From Desulfovibrio sp. TomC (GTDB lineage Bacteria > Desulfobacterota > Desulfovibrionia > Desulfovibrionales > Desulfovibrionaceae): a DNA stretch of 64,000 nt. Below are positions 57,599 to 64,000 of this stretch, piece by piece; position 1 is the first letter of the stretch, and each line of letters opens with the position of its first letter. Under the pieces are notes generated by a model, which worked only from the letters and a program-made list of their open reading frames with translations, did not search any database and was not told the DNA's origin. Location: NCBI RefSeq assembly GCF_000801335.2, contig NZ_JSEH01000008.1, positions 1 to 64,000 of the forward strand. The letters run 5' to 3'. A program made the position numbers and the translations under genes.

Positions 57599-57781
57599 GT
57601 CCTTCCCACCGCCAAACATCCCGGAATTCCTCGCCTGGAGCCTCCCGGCTTCGGACCCGCAATGTTTCAGTTCCTGACAGTACAAGACCCGTGCCCCTGG
57701 CAACCACCTCCGGGACGATTCCAAAGCCGGCCACTTCCATGCTAGCGTCGGCCATCTTGTCGCCCCAAGGAGCGCCGGCCC

Positions 57782-58852
57782 ATGGCCCAACTCGACGCCT
57801 TTTTTAAAATGCTCAAGGATACCGGGGCTTCAGACCTGCATCTGGCCAGCGGTTCCCAGCCCATGTTGCGTCTTTCCGGCCGGCTGGAACGCATCAAATA
57901 CAAGGTGCTCGAAGAAGAGGAACTCAAATCCCTGCTCTACGAAATCGCCCCGGAACGCCTGATTGCAGTCTTCGAGGCCACCGGCGACCTGGATTTCGCC
58001 CACGCCGCCCCGGGCATCGGCCGGCTGCGCTGCAACTATTTTCGCCAGGAACGCGGCGTATCGGCTGCTTTCCGGGCCATCCCGGAAACCGTGCCCACCC
58101 TGTCCGAGCTCGACCTGCCGGCCATCCTGGGCGAGCTGGTCATGCGGCCCAAGGGCCTGATCCTGGTCACCGGCCCGACCGGTTCGGGCAAATCCACCAC
58201 CCTGGCCGCCATGTTGCGCCACGCCGCCGACAACCGGCGCGACCACATCATCACCGTTGAAGACCCCATCGAATTCGTGCACACCTCCTCCGGCTGCCTG
58301 ATCAACCAGCGCGAGGTGGGCCGCGACACCCGCTCCTTTGCCACGGCCCTGAGAGGAGCCTTGCGCGAGGACCCGGACATCATCCTGGTTGGCGAAATGC
58401 GCGACCTGGAAACCATCGAACTGGCCCTGGAAGCCGCCGAAACCGGCCATTTGGTGCTCTCCACCCTGCACACCGTGTCGGCGGCCAAGACCATCGACCG
58501 GGTCATCGACGTTTTCCCCGGCGACCGGCAGGCCCAGATCCGCTCGGCCCTGTCGGAATCGCTCACCGCGGTCATCTCCCAGACCCTGCTGCGGCGCGCC
58601 GACGCCCCGGGCCGGGTCCTGGCCATGGAACTGCTCCTGGCCAACACCGCCGTTCGAAACCTCATCCGCGAGAACAAAATTTTCCAGATCGGCTCCGTCT
58701 TGGAGACCGGCAAGTCCCAGGGCATGCGCCCGCTCGACGACGCCCTGCTCGAACTGCTGGCCGCCGGACGCATCGACCCGGTCGACGCCTGGCGGAACGC
58801 CGCCAACAAGACCCGTTTTGCCGAAGCCGCGCCCAAGGCCGGGGAGGCGTAA
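57782..58852 (+). CDS. pilT: Pilus retraction ATPase PilT
   Basis: The 356-aa protein has all PilT/GspE-superfamily boxes: GASDLHLASGSQP, LVTGPTGSGKSTTLAAML (Walker A), HIITVEDPIEFVH (Asp box), IILVGEMRDLETIELAL (Walker B), HLVLSTLHTVSAAKTIDRVID (His box). Length and the missing N1 domain and zinc site separate it from the PilB-type ATPase. It depolymerises the pilus at the inner membrane. GGAG lies 9 bp before the ATG. A second PilT-like gene follows after 5 bp. Confidence 0.95.
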   Translation: MAQLDAFFKMLKDTGASDLHLASGSQPMLRLSGRLERIKYKVLEEEELKSLLYEIAPERLIAVFEATGDLDFAHAAPGIGRLRCNYFRQERGVSAAFRAIPETVPTLSELDLPAILGELVMRPKGLILVTGPTGSGKSTTLAAMLRHAADNRRDHIITVEDPIEFVHTSSGCLINQREVGRDTRSFATALRGALREDPDIILVGEMRDLETIELALEAAETGHLVLSTLHTVSAAKTIDRVIDVFPGDRQAQIRSALSESLTAVISQTLLRRADAPGRVLAMELLLANTAVRNLIRENKIFQIGSVLETGKSQGMRPLDDALLELLAAGRIDPVDAWRNAANKTRFAEAAPKAGEA

Positions 58853-58857
58853 GCTCC

Positions 58858-60009
58858 GTGCCCCGACGCATCCTCGACGCCGTGATCGGCGCGGCCCTGG
58901 AGAGCTCCCCCAGGGCGTCGGATTTCCTGTTCCCGGCCGGAGGCACGCCCGGAGCGCTCCTGGACGGAGCCTTTGCGCCCCTGGCCCTGCCCAGCGTGGC
59001 CGGCCGCCTCACCCCGCACCAGACCACCGTCCTGGCCCGGGGCCTTGTGGGCAACGATGCCCGGCTGCTTGCCGATCTCTCCCGGCGCGGCAGCTGCGAT
59101 GCCGGCTACCGCCACCCCGGCGGCACGCGGTTTCGGGCCAACATCCACCGGGCCGGGGGCAGTATCGGCCTCGTCCTTCGCCGCCTGCCGGCCTGTCCGG
59201 CCAGACTGCAGGACCTGGACCTGCCGCCGGCGCTGGCGCGTCTGCCGGCCCTGGCCGACGGCCTGGTGCTGGTGGTCGGGGCCACGGGCTCGGGCAAATC
59301 CACGACGCTCTCCGCCCTGGCCGCCGCCATTCTGGAGACCCGCCCGGTCCATGTGGTGACCCTGGAAGACCCTGTCGAATGCCTGCTGCCGCCGGGCCGG
59401 GGAGCGGTCAGCCAGCGCGAACTGGGCACGGATTTTCCCGATTTTGCCGAAGGCCTGCGCGCCGCCCTGCGTCAGGCCCCGCAGGTCATTGTCCTTGGCG
59501 AGGCCCGGGACCGCGACACCGTGGACGCGGCCCTGGCTGCGGCCGAAACCGGCCATCTGGTCCTGGCCACCCTGCACACCGCCGATTGCGCCGGAGCCCT
59601 GGAACGGGTCCTGGCCTTTTTCGGGCCGGCCGAGGAAAAGCTGGCCCGCAGCCGACTGGCCGGCTGCCTGCGCTATGTCGTGGCCCAGCGGCTGCTGCCC
59701 CGCCTGGGCGGCGGCCGGGCCGTTTCGGCGGAAGTGCTTTTTGCCAATCTGCGGGTGCGGGAACGCATTGCCGGCGGCCAGGAATCGAGTCTGGGGTTTG
59801 CCGACATCATCGAACAAGGCGCGCCCCACGGCATGGTCGGCTTTGACGCGGCCACCGCCGCCCTGTTCGGGGCCGGGGTCATCAGCGAGGAAACCGCCCT
59901 GGCCAAGGCTTCGGACCGAGCCGCCCTGGCCCGGGCGCTGGACGCCGTCAAGACCGCCCGCGGCCTGCCCATCTCGAACATCGCCGGCCTGACCCTGGAG
60001 GGAGCATGA
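58858..60009 (+). CDS. Divergent PilT/PilU-like ATPase
   Basis: The 383-aa protein has VLVVGATGSGKSTTLSAL (Walker A), HVVTLEDPVECL (Asp box), VIVLGEARDRDTVDAAL (Walker B with Ala for Met) and HLVLATLHTADCAGALERVLA (His box), but its N-terminal domain is diverged (ASDFLFPAGG in place of ASDLHL). It is likely a PilU-type accessory retraction ATPase that works with PilT. The GTG at 58858 starts 5 bp after pilT. Its stop overlaps the next ATG (ATGA). Confidence 0.85.
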   Translation: MPRRILDAVIGAALESSPRASDFLFPAGGTPGALLDGAFAPLALPSVAGRLTPHQTTVLARGLVGNDARLLADLSRRGSCDAGYRHPGGTRFRANIHRAGGSIGLVLRRLPACPARLQDLDLPPALARLPALADGLVLVVGATGSGKSTTLSALAAAILETRPVHVVTLEDPVECLLPPGRGAVSQRELGTDFPDFAEGLRAALRQAPQVIVLGEARDRDTVDAALAAAETGHLVLATLHTADCAGALERVLAFFGPAEEKLARSRLAGCLRYVVAQRLLPRLGGGRAVSAEVLFANLRVRERIAGGQESSLGFADIIEQGAPHGMVGFDAATAALFGAGVISEETALAKASDRAALARALDAVKTARGLPISNIAGLTLEGA

Positions 60010-60719
60010 CCGCCCAGCCCATGGTCATTGCCTGCCCCTGCGGCGGACACCGCCTGAGCCTCCCGGCCGACAAGCTGCCGGTCGGCGGCCGGGCCGCCTT
60101 CACCTGCCCGGCCTGCGGGGTGCGGCGCACCTGTGTGCGCACCGAGCGCGGCGTTGTGGTGGACGACCAGAGCGCCCCGGATGCTTCCTCCGGGCCGTTG
60201 ACGCAGCCAGCCCCAAGCCCCCAAGCGACGCCGCAACCGGAACAGACGTCGGAGGCGCCACCGGCCAAGCAAGCGCCTCCCCTCCCGGCCGGCGATCTGC
60301 CGCCGCCAAGCCCGGCGCCGCCGGCCGCCCGGATCGCCCTGGCCGCCGTGGCCGAGGCCGACTGGGCCGCAGCCCTGGGACATACTCTGGGACCGGACTG
60401 GCATGTCCTTTTCCCCGGGACCGCCAAGCAGGCCCTGGCCGATTTCCTGGCCCTGGCCCCGGACGTGGTGCTCCTTGACGACGGCGAGGCGGCCCGGACG
60501 GTCCAGGCCGCAGCCGACGCCCTGCCCGGCCGCAGCCGCGAAGCGCTTACCCTGCTGGCCCTGCTCCCCTGCCCGGACGCCGACGCCATGGCCGCTTTTG
60601 CCCATAGCGCCGATGCCGTGCTGGACGAGCGCAACCCCGACGCCAAGGTTGAACGCCTCCGGGAAGCCCTGAAACGCTGCGCCGCCCAACCGACGCTTTT
60701 GGCCGGGGAACGCGGCTAG
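60006..60719 (+). CDS. Zinc-ribbon protein with receiver-like C-terminal domain
   Basis: The 237-aa protein begins with a zinc ribbon (CPCGGHRL, CPACGVRRTC), then about 60 residues of Pro/Ala/Gln linker. Residues about 112-230 form an alpha-beta fold with DVVLLDDGEAA, which resembles beta strand 3 and the acceptor Asp of a receiver domain; the usual acidic N-terminal pair and the Lys are not in place. It is likely a non-canonical or inactive receiver. It is translationally coupled to the PilT-like and LytTR genes. Confidence 0.65.
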   Translation: MTAQPMVIACPCGGHRLSLPADKLPVGGRAAFTCPACGVRRTCVRTERGVVVDDQSAPDASSGPLTQPAPSPQATPQPEQTSEAPPAKQAPPLPAGDLPPPSPAPPAARIALAAVAEADWAAALGHTLGPDWHVLFPGTAKQALADFLALAPDVVLLDDGEAARTVQAAADALPGRSREALTLLALLPCPDADAMAAFAHSADAVLDERNPDAKVERLREALKRCAAQPTLLAGERG

Positions 60720-60721
60720 CC

Positions 60722-61600
60722 ATGGACCGCATCACCGCCCTGCTTGTGCATCCCGATCCGCTGGTCCGCACCGCCCTGCGTGAGCAGCTGGCCCGGGTGG
60801 ACTTTATCCGGGTGCTGGGCGAGGCGGCCGATGCCTACGAGGCTTCCGAGCTGCTGCGGGCCATTCCCTACAGCCTGCTTTTTTGCGGGGTGGAGCTTGG
60901 CGGCGAGGTCGGCGGTTTTGAACTGGCCGAAGCCCTCATTGCCGCCAAACGCCAGCCAGGGTTAGTCTTTATTGCCGATGACGAAGCCCGGGCCTTCCGG
61001 GCCTTCGAGCTGGGGGCGGCCGACTACCTCTTATGGCCGTTTACGCCCCAGCGTTTCAGCCAGACCCTGGAACGTCTGGCCCGCTACCGCCCGGCTTTTC
61101 GCGAGGCACCGGCCCCGGAATGGCGGGCCGGCTCCAGCCCGCGCGACGCCGAGGCCGACGCCGAGGACGAGGAGACCGTGCGCCTGCCCCTGGAGGAGGA
61201 GGAGGAGGACCGCTTCCTTTCAGCCCTGCGCCAGGCCTGGGACCCGCGCCACGAGCGGCCCGTGGACATCGAAAAGCTGCCCATCACCCTGGACGGGCGC
61301 ACCATTTTACTGCCCTACACCCAGATTCTTTTTATCGAGGCCTACGAGGATTATTCGTTTGTCCACACGGCCGCCCAAAAGCTTCTGACCTCGTATCGCC
61401 TGAAAAATCTTGAAGAACGGCTGCGGCCCCACCGTTTTTTCCGGGTGCACCGCAAATACCTGGTCAACCTCGATCAGGTGACCGAGATCGCCACCCTGCC
61501 CGGGGGCAATTTCATGCTGCGCACCGCCGGCAAAACCCGCATCGAGCTGCCTATCGGCCGCCGCCGCATTGGCGAGCTGAAGCAGATACTCGGTTTGTAA
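60722..61600 (+). CDS. LytTR-type regulator with degenerate receiver domain
   Basis: The 292-aa protein has an N-terminal receiver-like domain of about 125 residues: TALLVHPDP replaces the acidic pair with His-Pro, and LLFCGVELGGEVGGFELAEAL has Gly where the acceptor Asp should be. An acidic linker (EEEEED) is followed by the LytTR DNA-binding domain: TILLPYTQILFIEAYEDYSFVHTAAQKLLTSYRLKNLEERL and FFRVHRKYLVNLDQV. LytTR regulators often control pili, biofilm and toxins. Signalling by phosphorylation is unlikely; binding of a partner protein may replace it. It starts 2 bp after the previous gene stop. Confidence 0.9.
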   Translation: MDRITALLVHPDPLVRTALREQLARVDFIRVLGEAADAYEASELLRAIPYSLLFCGVELGGEVGGFELAEALIAAKRQPGLVFIADDEARAFRAFELGAADYLLWPFTPQRFSQTLERLARYRPAFREAPAPEWRAGSSPRDAEADAEDEETVRLPLEEEEEDRFLSALRQAWDPRHERPVDIEKLPITLDGRTILLPYTQILFIEAYEDYSFVHTAAQKLLTSYRLKNLEERLRPHRFFRVHRKYLVNLDQVTEIATLPGGNFMLRTAGKTRIELPIGRRRIGELKQILGL

Positions 61601-61631
61601 TGGGCACGCCGCCCTGCCAAGGAGGAGACCG

Positions 61632-63560
61632 ATGACAACGACCGGAACGCTGGATGCCCTGCTCGTGGAACAACGGGTATTTCGGCCGGCCCCGGCCACG
61701 GTCATCGAGGCCAACGTCAAGCCGCACGAGCTGGCCGAGGCCAACCGTCTGGCTGAGTCGGACTATCTGGGCTATTGGGAAAAAGCCGCCCTGGAACTGG
61801 AGTGGCACCGCAAATGGGATGCCGTGCTCGACGACTCCGACGCGCCCTTTTACCGCTGGTTCCCGGGCGCGCGCGGCAACATCGCCCACAACGCCCTGGA
61901 CCGCCATGTCAGCGCCTGGACCAAGAACAAGCTGGCGCTCATCTGGGAGGGCGAGGCCGGGGATTGCCGCAAATTCACCTATTTCGAGCTCTACCGCGAG
62001 GTCAACCGCCTGGCCGGAGCCTTGCGGGCCCTTGGGGTGGCGCGCGGCGACCGGGTGTGCCTCTATATGCCGCCCATTCCCGAGACGGTGGTGGCCATGC
62101 TGGCGGCGGCCAAGATCGGGGCGGTGCATGTCTTCGTCTTTGCCGGGTTTTCGGCCAAGGTGCTGCGCGAACGCTTAAACGACTGCCGGGCCAAGGTGCT
62201 CATCACGGCCGACGGCTTTTACCGGGGCGGGCGGCTTATCAATTTAAAGACCGTGGTGGACGAGGCCCTGCCCGGGGTCCGGGGCGAGGTGGCCGAGACC
62301 GTGGTGGTGGTGCGGCGCACGGGCGACGACATCGACATGCAGGAGCCGCGCGACCTCTACTACCACGATCTCTTACGCCAGGAATCGCCCGAGGCGGCCA
62401 CCGAAATCATGGAGGCCGACGATCCGCTCTTTTGGCTGCACACCTCCGGTTCAACCGGCAAGCCCAAGGCCGTCATCCACGGCCACGGCGGCTATATGGT
62501 CGGGGCCAACCACACCTTCCGCACTATTTTTGACATCAAGCCCACCGATATCCATTTCTGCACCGCCGACCCGGGCTGGATCACCGGCCACACCTACGGC
62601 GTCTACGGGCCGCTTTTAACCGGGGCCACGGTCATCCTGTATGAAGGCCATCCGCTCTATCCCCAAGCCGACCGGCTGCCGAGCATCATCGAACGCTACG
62701 GGGCCACCATTTTCTACACCACGCCAACGCTCATTCGCATGCTCATGCGCTACGGGCCGCAGTATCCCAAAAAGCGCGACCTCTCGACCCTGCGCCTTTT
62801 AGGCAGTGTGGGCGAACCACTGGGACCCGAGGCCTGGATGTGGCTATACAAGTATTTCGGCGGCTCCAAGTGCCCGCTGCTGGACACCTGGTGGCAAACC
62901 GAGACCGGCATGGCCATGATTTCGCCCATGCCGATCTCGGTTTTAAAGCCCGGTTCGGTCGGCAAGGCCTTGCCCGGGGTCGAGGCCGACGTGGTGGACG
63001 CGGCCGGGCAGAGCGTGCCGCCGGGCCAGGGCGGCTATCTTGTCGTCAAAAAGCCCTGGCCGGGAATGCTCCTTGGCCTTGAGGGCGATGCGTCCGGCTA
63101 TGTGTCGGCCTATTGGGAAAAGATTCCGGGCCTGTATTTCGCCGGCGACGTGGCCAGGCGCGACGAGGACGGCTATTTCTGGATTCAGGGCCGGGCAGAC
63201 GAGGTCTTAAACATCGCCGGGCATCGGGTGGGCACAGCCGAGGTGGAAGCGGCGCTCACCTCCCACCGGTTTGTGAGCGAAGCGGCAGTGGTCGGCCTGC
63301 CCGACAAGATCAAGGGCGAAGTGGCCAAGGCCTTTGTCATCCCCGACCCCGGCTGGATCGGCGTCTTTGCCGACGCCGACGCCTTTGGCGCGGACCTGCG
63401 CAGCCATGTGCGCCGCGAACTCGGGCCGATTGTGGTCTTGCGGGCGGTGGAATTGCGCGACGCGCTGCCCCGGACCCGGAGCGGGAAGATCTTGCGGCGG
63501 CAGTTACGGGAAGAGGAGTTGGGGGAAGGCGTCGCTGGGACGAGGAGTGATGAAGAGTGA
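61632..63560 (+). CDS. acs: Acetyl-CoA synthetase
   Basis: The 642-aa protein matches Acs: EKAALELEWHRKWDAVLD near the N terminus, LHTSGSTGKPKAVIHGHGGY (P-loop-like motif), DPGWITGHTYGVYGPLLTGA, DTWWQTETGMAMIS and the C-terminal acetylation site segment PRTRSGKILRR. It makes acetyl-CoA from acetate, ATP and CoA, with acetyl-adenylate as intermediate. GGAGGAG lies 7 bp before the ATG. The gene follows the LytTR gene after 31 bp; whether it belongs to that operon is not clear. Confidence 0.95.
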   Translation: MTTTGTLDALLVEQRVFRPAPATVIEANVKPHELAEANRLAESDYLGYWEKAALELEWHRKWDAVLDDSDAPFYRWFPGARGNIAHNALDRHVSAWTKNKLALIWEGEAGDCRKFTYFELYREVNRLAGALRALGVARGDRVCLYMPPIPETVVAMLAAAKIGAVHVFVFAGFSAKVLRERLNDCRAKVLITADGFYRGGRLINLKTVVDEALPGVRGEVAETVVVVRRTGDDIDMQEPRDLYYHDLLRQESPEAATEIMEADDPLFWLHTSGSTGKPKAVIHGHGGYMVGANHTFRTIFDIKPTDIHFCTADPGWITGHTYGVYGPLLTGATVILYEGHPLYPQADRLPSIIERYGATIFYTTPTLIRMLMRYGPQYPKKRDLSTLRLLGSVGEPLGPEAWMWLYKYFGGSKCPLLDTWWQTETGMAMISPMPISVLKPGSVGKALPGVEADVVDAAGQSVPPGQGGYLVVKKPWPGMLLGLEGDASGYVSAYWEKIPGLYFAGDVARRDEDGYFWIQGRADEVLNIAGHRVGTAEVEAALTSHRFVSEAAVVGLPDKIKGEVAKAFVIPDPGWIGVFADADAFGADLRSHVRRELGPIVVLRAVELRDALPRTRSGKILRRQLREEELGEGVAGTRSDEE

Positions 63561-63595
63561 ATTTACTCCTTTCTGGCGAGCGCCGGAGTCATGCC

Positions 63596-63966
63596 ATGAA
63601 GATCATGAAATACAAGGACTTCGTCGGCGAATTCAATACGACGCCGAAGGCCGCGGCTTCCATGGCCGGGTCGTCAACATCCGCGACACCGTGACCTTCG
63701 AGGGCGCGTCCGTGCCTGAACGCGAACAGGCGTTGGCTGATTCCGTGGAAGACTCTCTGGAATTTTGCAGCGAACGCGGCCGCGAACCGGACAAGCCCTT
63801 TTCCGGCAAATGCAACATCCGCCTCACACCGCAAAACCACCGGCTGGTGGCCACCGCAGCCAAGGCGGCCGGCCTCCCCGTCGCCTCAAAAAATTTGGTC
63901 GCGTCCGCCGCACGGCCGCCAAATTTTCATGGCAAAATTCCACCGATACGGTATGCCGCACAATAA
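63596..63966 (+). pseudogene. HicB-like antitoxin gene with frameshift
   Basis: The ATG at 63596 with GGAG upstream opens MKIMKYKDFVGEF and then, after a shift near 63630, the conserved frame QYDAEGRGFHGRVVNIRD, ALADSVEDSLEFCSERGREPDKPFSGK, NIRLTPQNHRLVATAAKAAG continues. The pieces together make the usual HicB plus RHH-type C terminus. The first frame stops after 32 codons, so the antitoxin is not made normally unless a frameshift or sequencing error exists. No HicA toxin gene is seen. Confidence 0.7.
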
Positions 63967-63990
63967 GGGATAACGCCCGGCGTCCCATAC

Positions 63991-63995
63991 GGAGG
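63991..63995 (+). promoter_or_regulatory. Ribosome binding site for a gene starting just beyond the window
   Basis: GGAGG followed by AAACA ends the window. The spacing suits a start codon at the next bases outside the window; the gene itself is not visible. Confidence 0.5.
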
Positions 63996-64000
63996 AAACA

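Larger units (their letters stand above)
57441..57781. other. Divergent regulatory region between the two pilus operons
   Basis: These 341 bp hold the promoters of the leftward HTH/pilus operon and the rightward PilT operon. Two palindromes (57457-57466, 57582-57598) are listed separately. The remainder has T-rich stretches (around 57545-57580) but no clear -35/-10 pair and no good sigma-54 motif that I can see. Confidence 0.45.

Noticed and set aside
44420-59000. Type II secretion system as the identity of the whole cluster
   Set aside because: There are PilM, PilN, PilO, a PilP-like protein, an MshM-like ATPase and PilT genes, and no GspL/GspM/GspK-type genes, so a pilus fits better.

Overview
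The window is high-GC chromosomal DNA. It suggests a Desulfovibrio-type deltaproteobacterium (Desulfovibrio/Solidesulfovibrio group). That placement is an inference from gene content (cytochrome bd oxidase with menaquinone-type genes, sigma-54 promoters, many sensory proteins, a type IV pilus machine) and from composition; no rRNA is present to confirm it. One tRNA gene, tRNA-Leu(TAA), was found, and no CRISPR array.

Left part (1-9.8 kb), accessory character. It holds the start of an exported protein cut by the window edge, an arylsulfotransferase-like beta-propeller protein, a PAPS-type sulfotransferase next to a permuted papain-fold (YiiX-like) protein, and an FtsX/MacB-type permease without its ATPase. 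Next come a methyltransferase, small orphan ORFs, an exported metallophosphoesterase and a HicB-like ORF. The stretch ends at tRNA-Leu and is bracketed by two related copies of a roughly 55-bp sequence, which makes an old integration region plausible.

Middle part (10-32 kb). A rightward run encodes an AlkP-superfamily phosphodiesterase, UvrD helicase, a membrane SpoIIE-type phosphatase, a 57-aa four-Cys protein, a receiver-only protein and a cytochrome b5/DUF2231 membrane fusion. Two very long palindromes and a set of 23-bp palindromic units separate it from a leftward PAS histidine kinase. A leftward respiratory cluster follows (MATE exporter, UbiE/MenG, methyltransferase, CydA, CydB, UbiA-type prenyltransferase). 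Divergent from it is an orphan ParA-type ATPase with a zinc ribbon and a ribbon-helix-helix-like partner behind a near-consensus sigma-54 promoter. Cell-envelope genes come next (polysaccharide deacetylase, MltB-type transglycosylase, nucleoside-gate membrane protein, lipoprotein, AhpD-like protein, SLT transglycosylase).

Right part (32-61.6 kb), the main feature. It is a nearly complete type IV pilus locus whose order resembles the Vibrio MSHA locus. Reading leftward from 57.4 kb the genes are: HTH regulator, PilM-PilN fusion, PilO, PilP-like, secretin, ExeA/MshM-like ATPase with a long tail, PilB/MshE ATPase, PilC/MshG. Then comes a membrane-anchored sigma-54 activator, two type IV pilins (the first behind a sigma-54-like promoter), a probable glycosylation module (two polytopic membrane proteins and a methyltransferase-glycosyltransferase fusion), three minor pseudopilins, and two PilX/MshP-like proteins carrying L-type-lectin-like domains. 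The divergent operon supplies PilT, a second divergent PilT-like ATPase, a zinc-ribbon/receiver-like protein and a LytTR regulator with a degenerate receiver. Acetyl-CoA synthetase and a frameshifted HicB-like gene close the window.

How it may work together (inference): the membrane sigma-54 activator could switch on the adjacent pilin promoter, the glycosylation genes could decorate the pilin, and the lectin-domain minor pilins could act as tip adhesins, with the PilT pair retracting the fibre under LytTR control.
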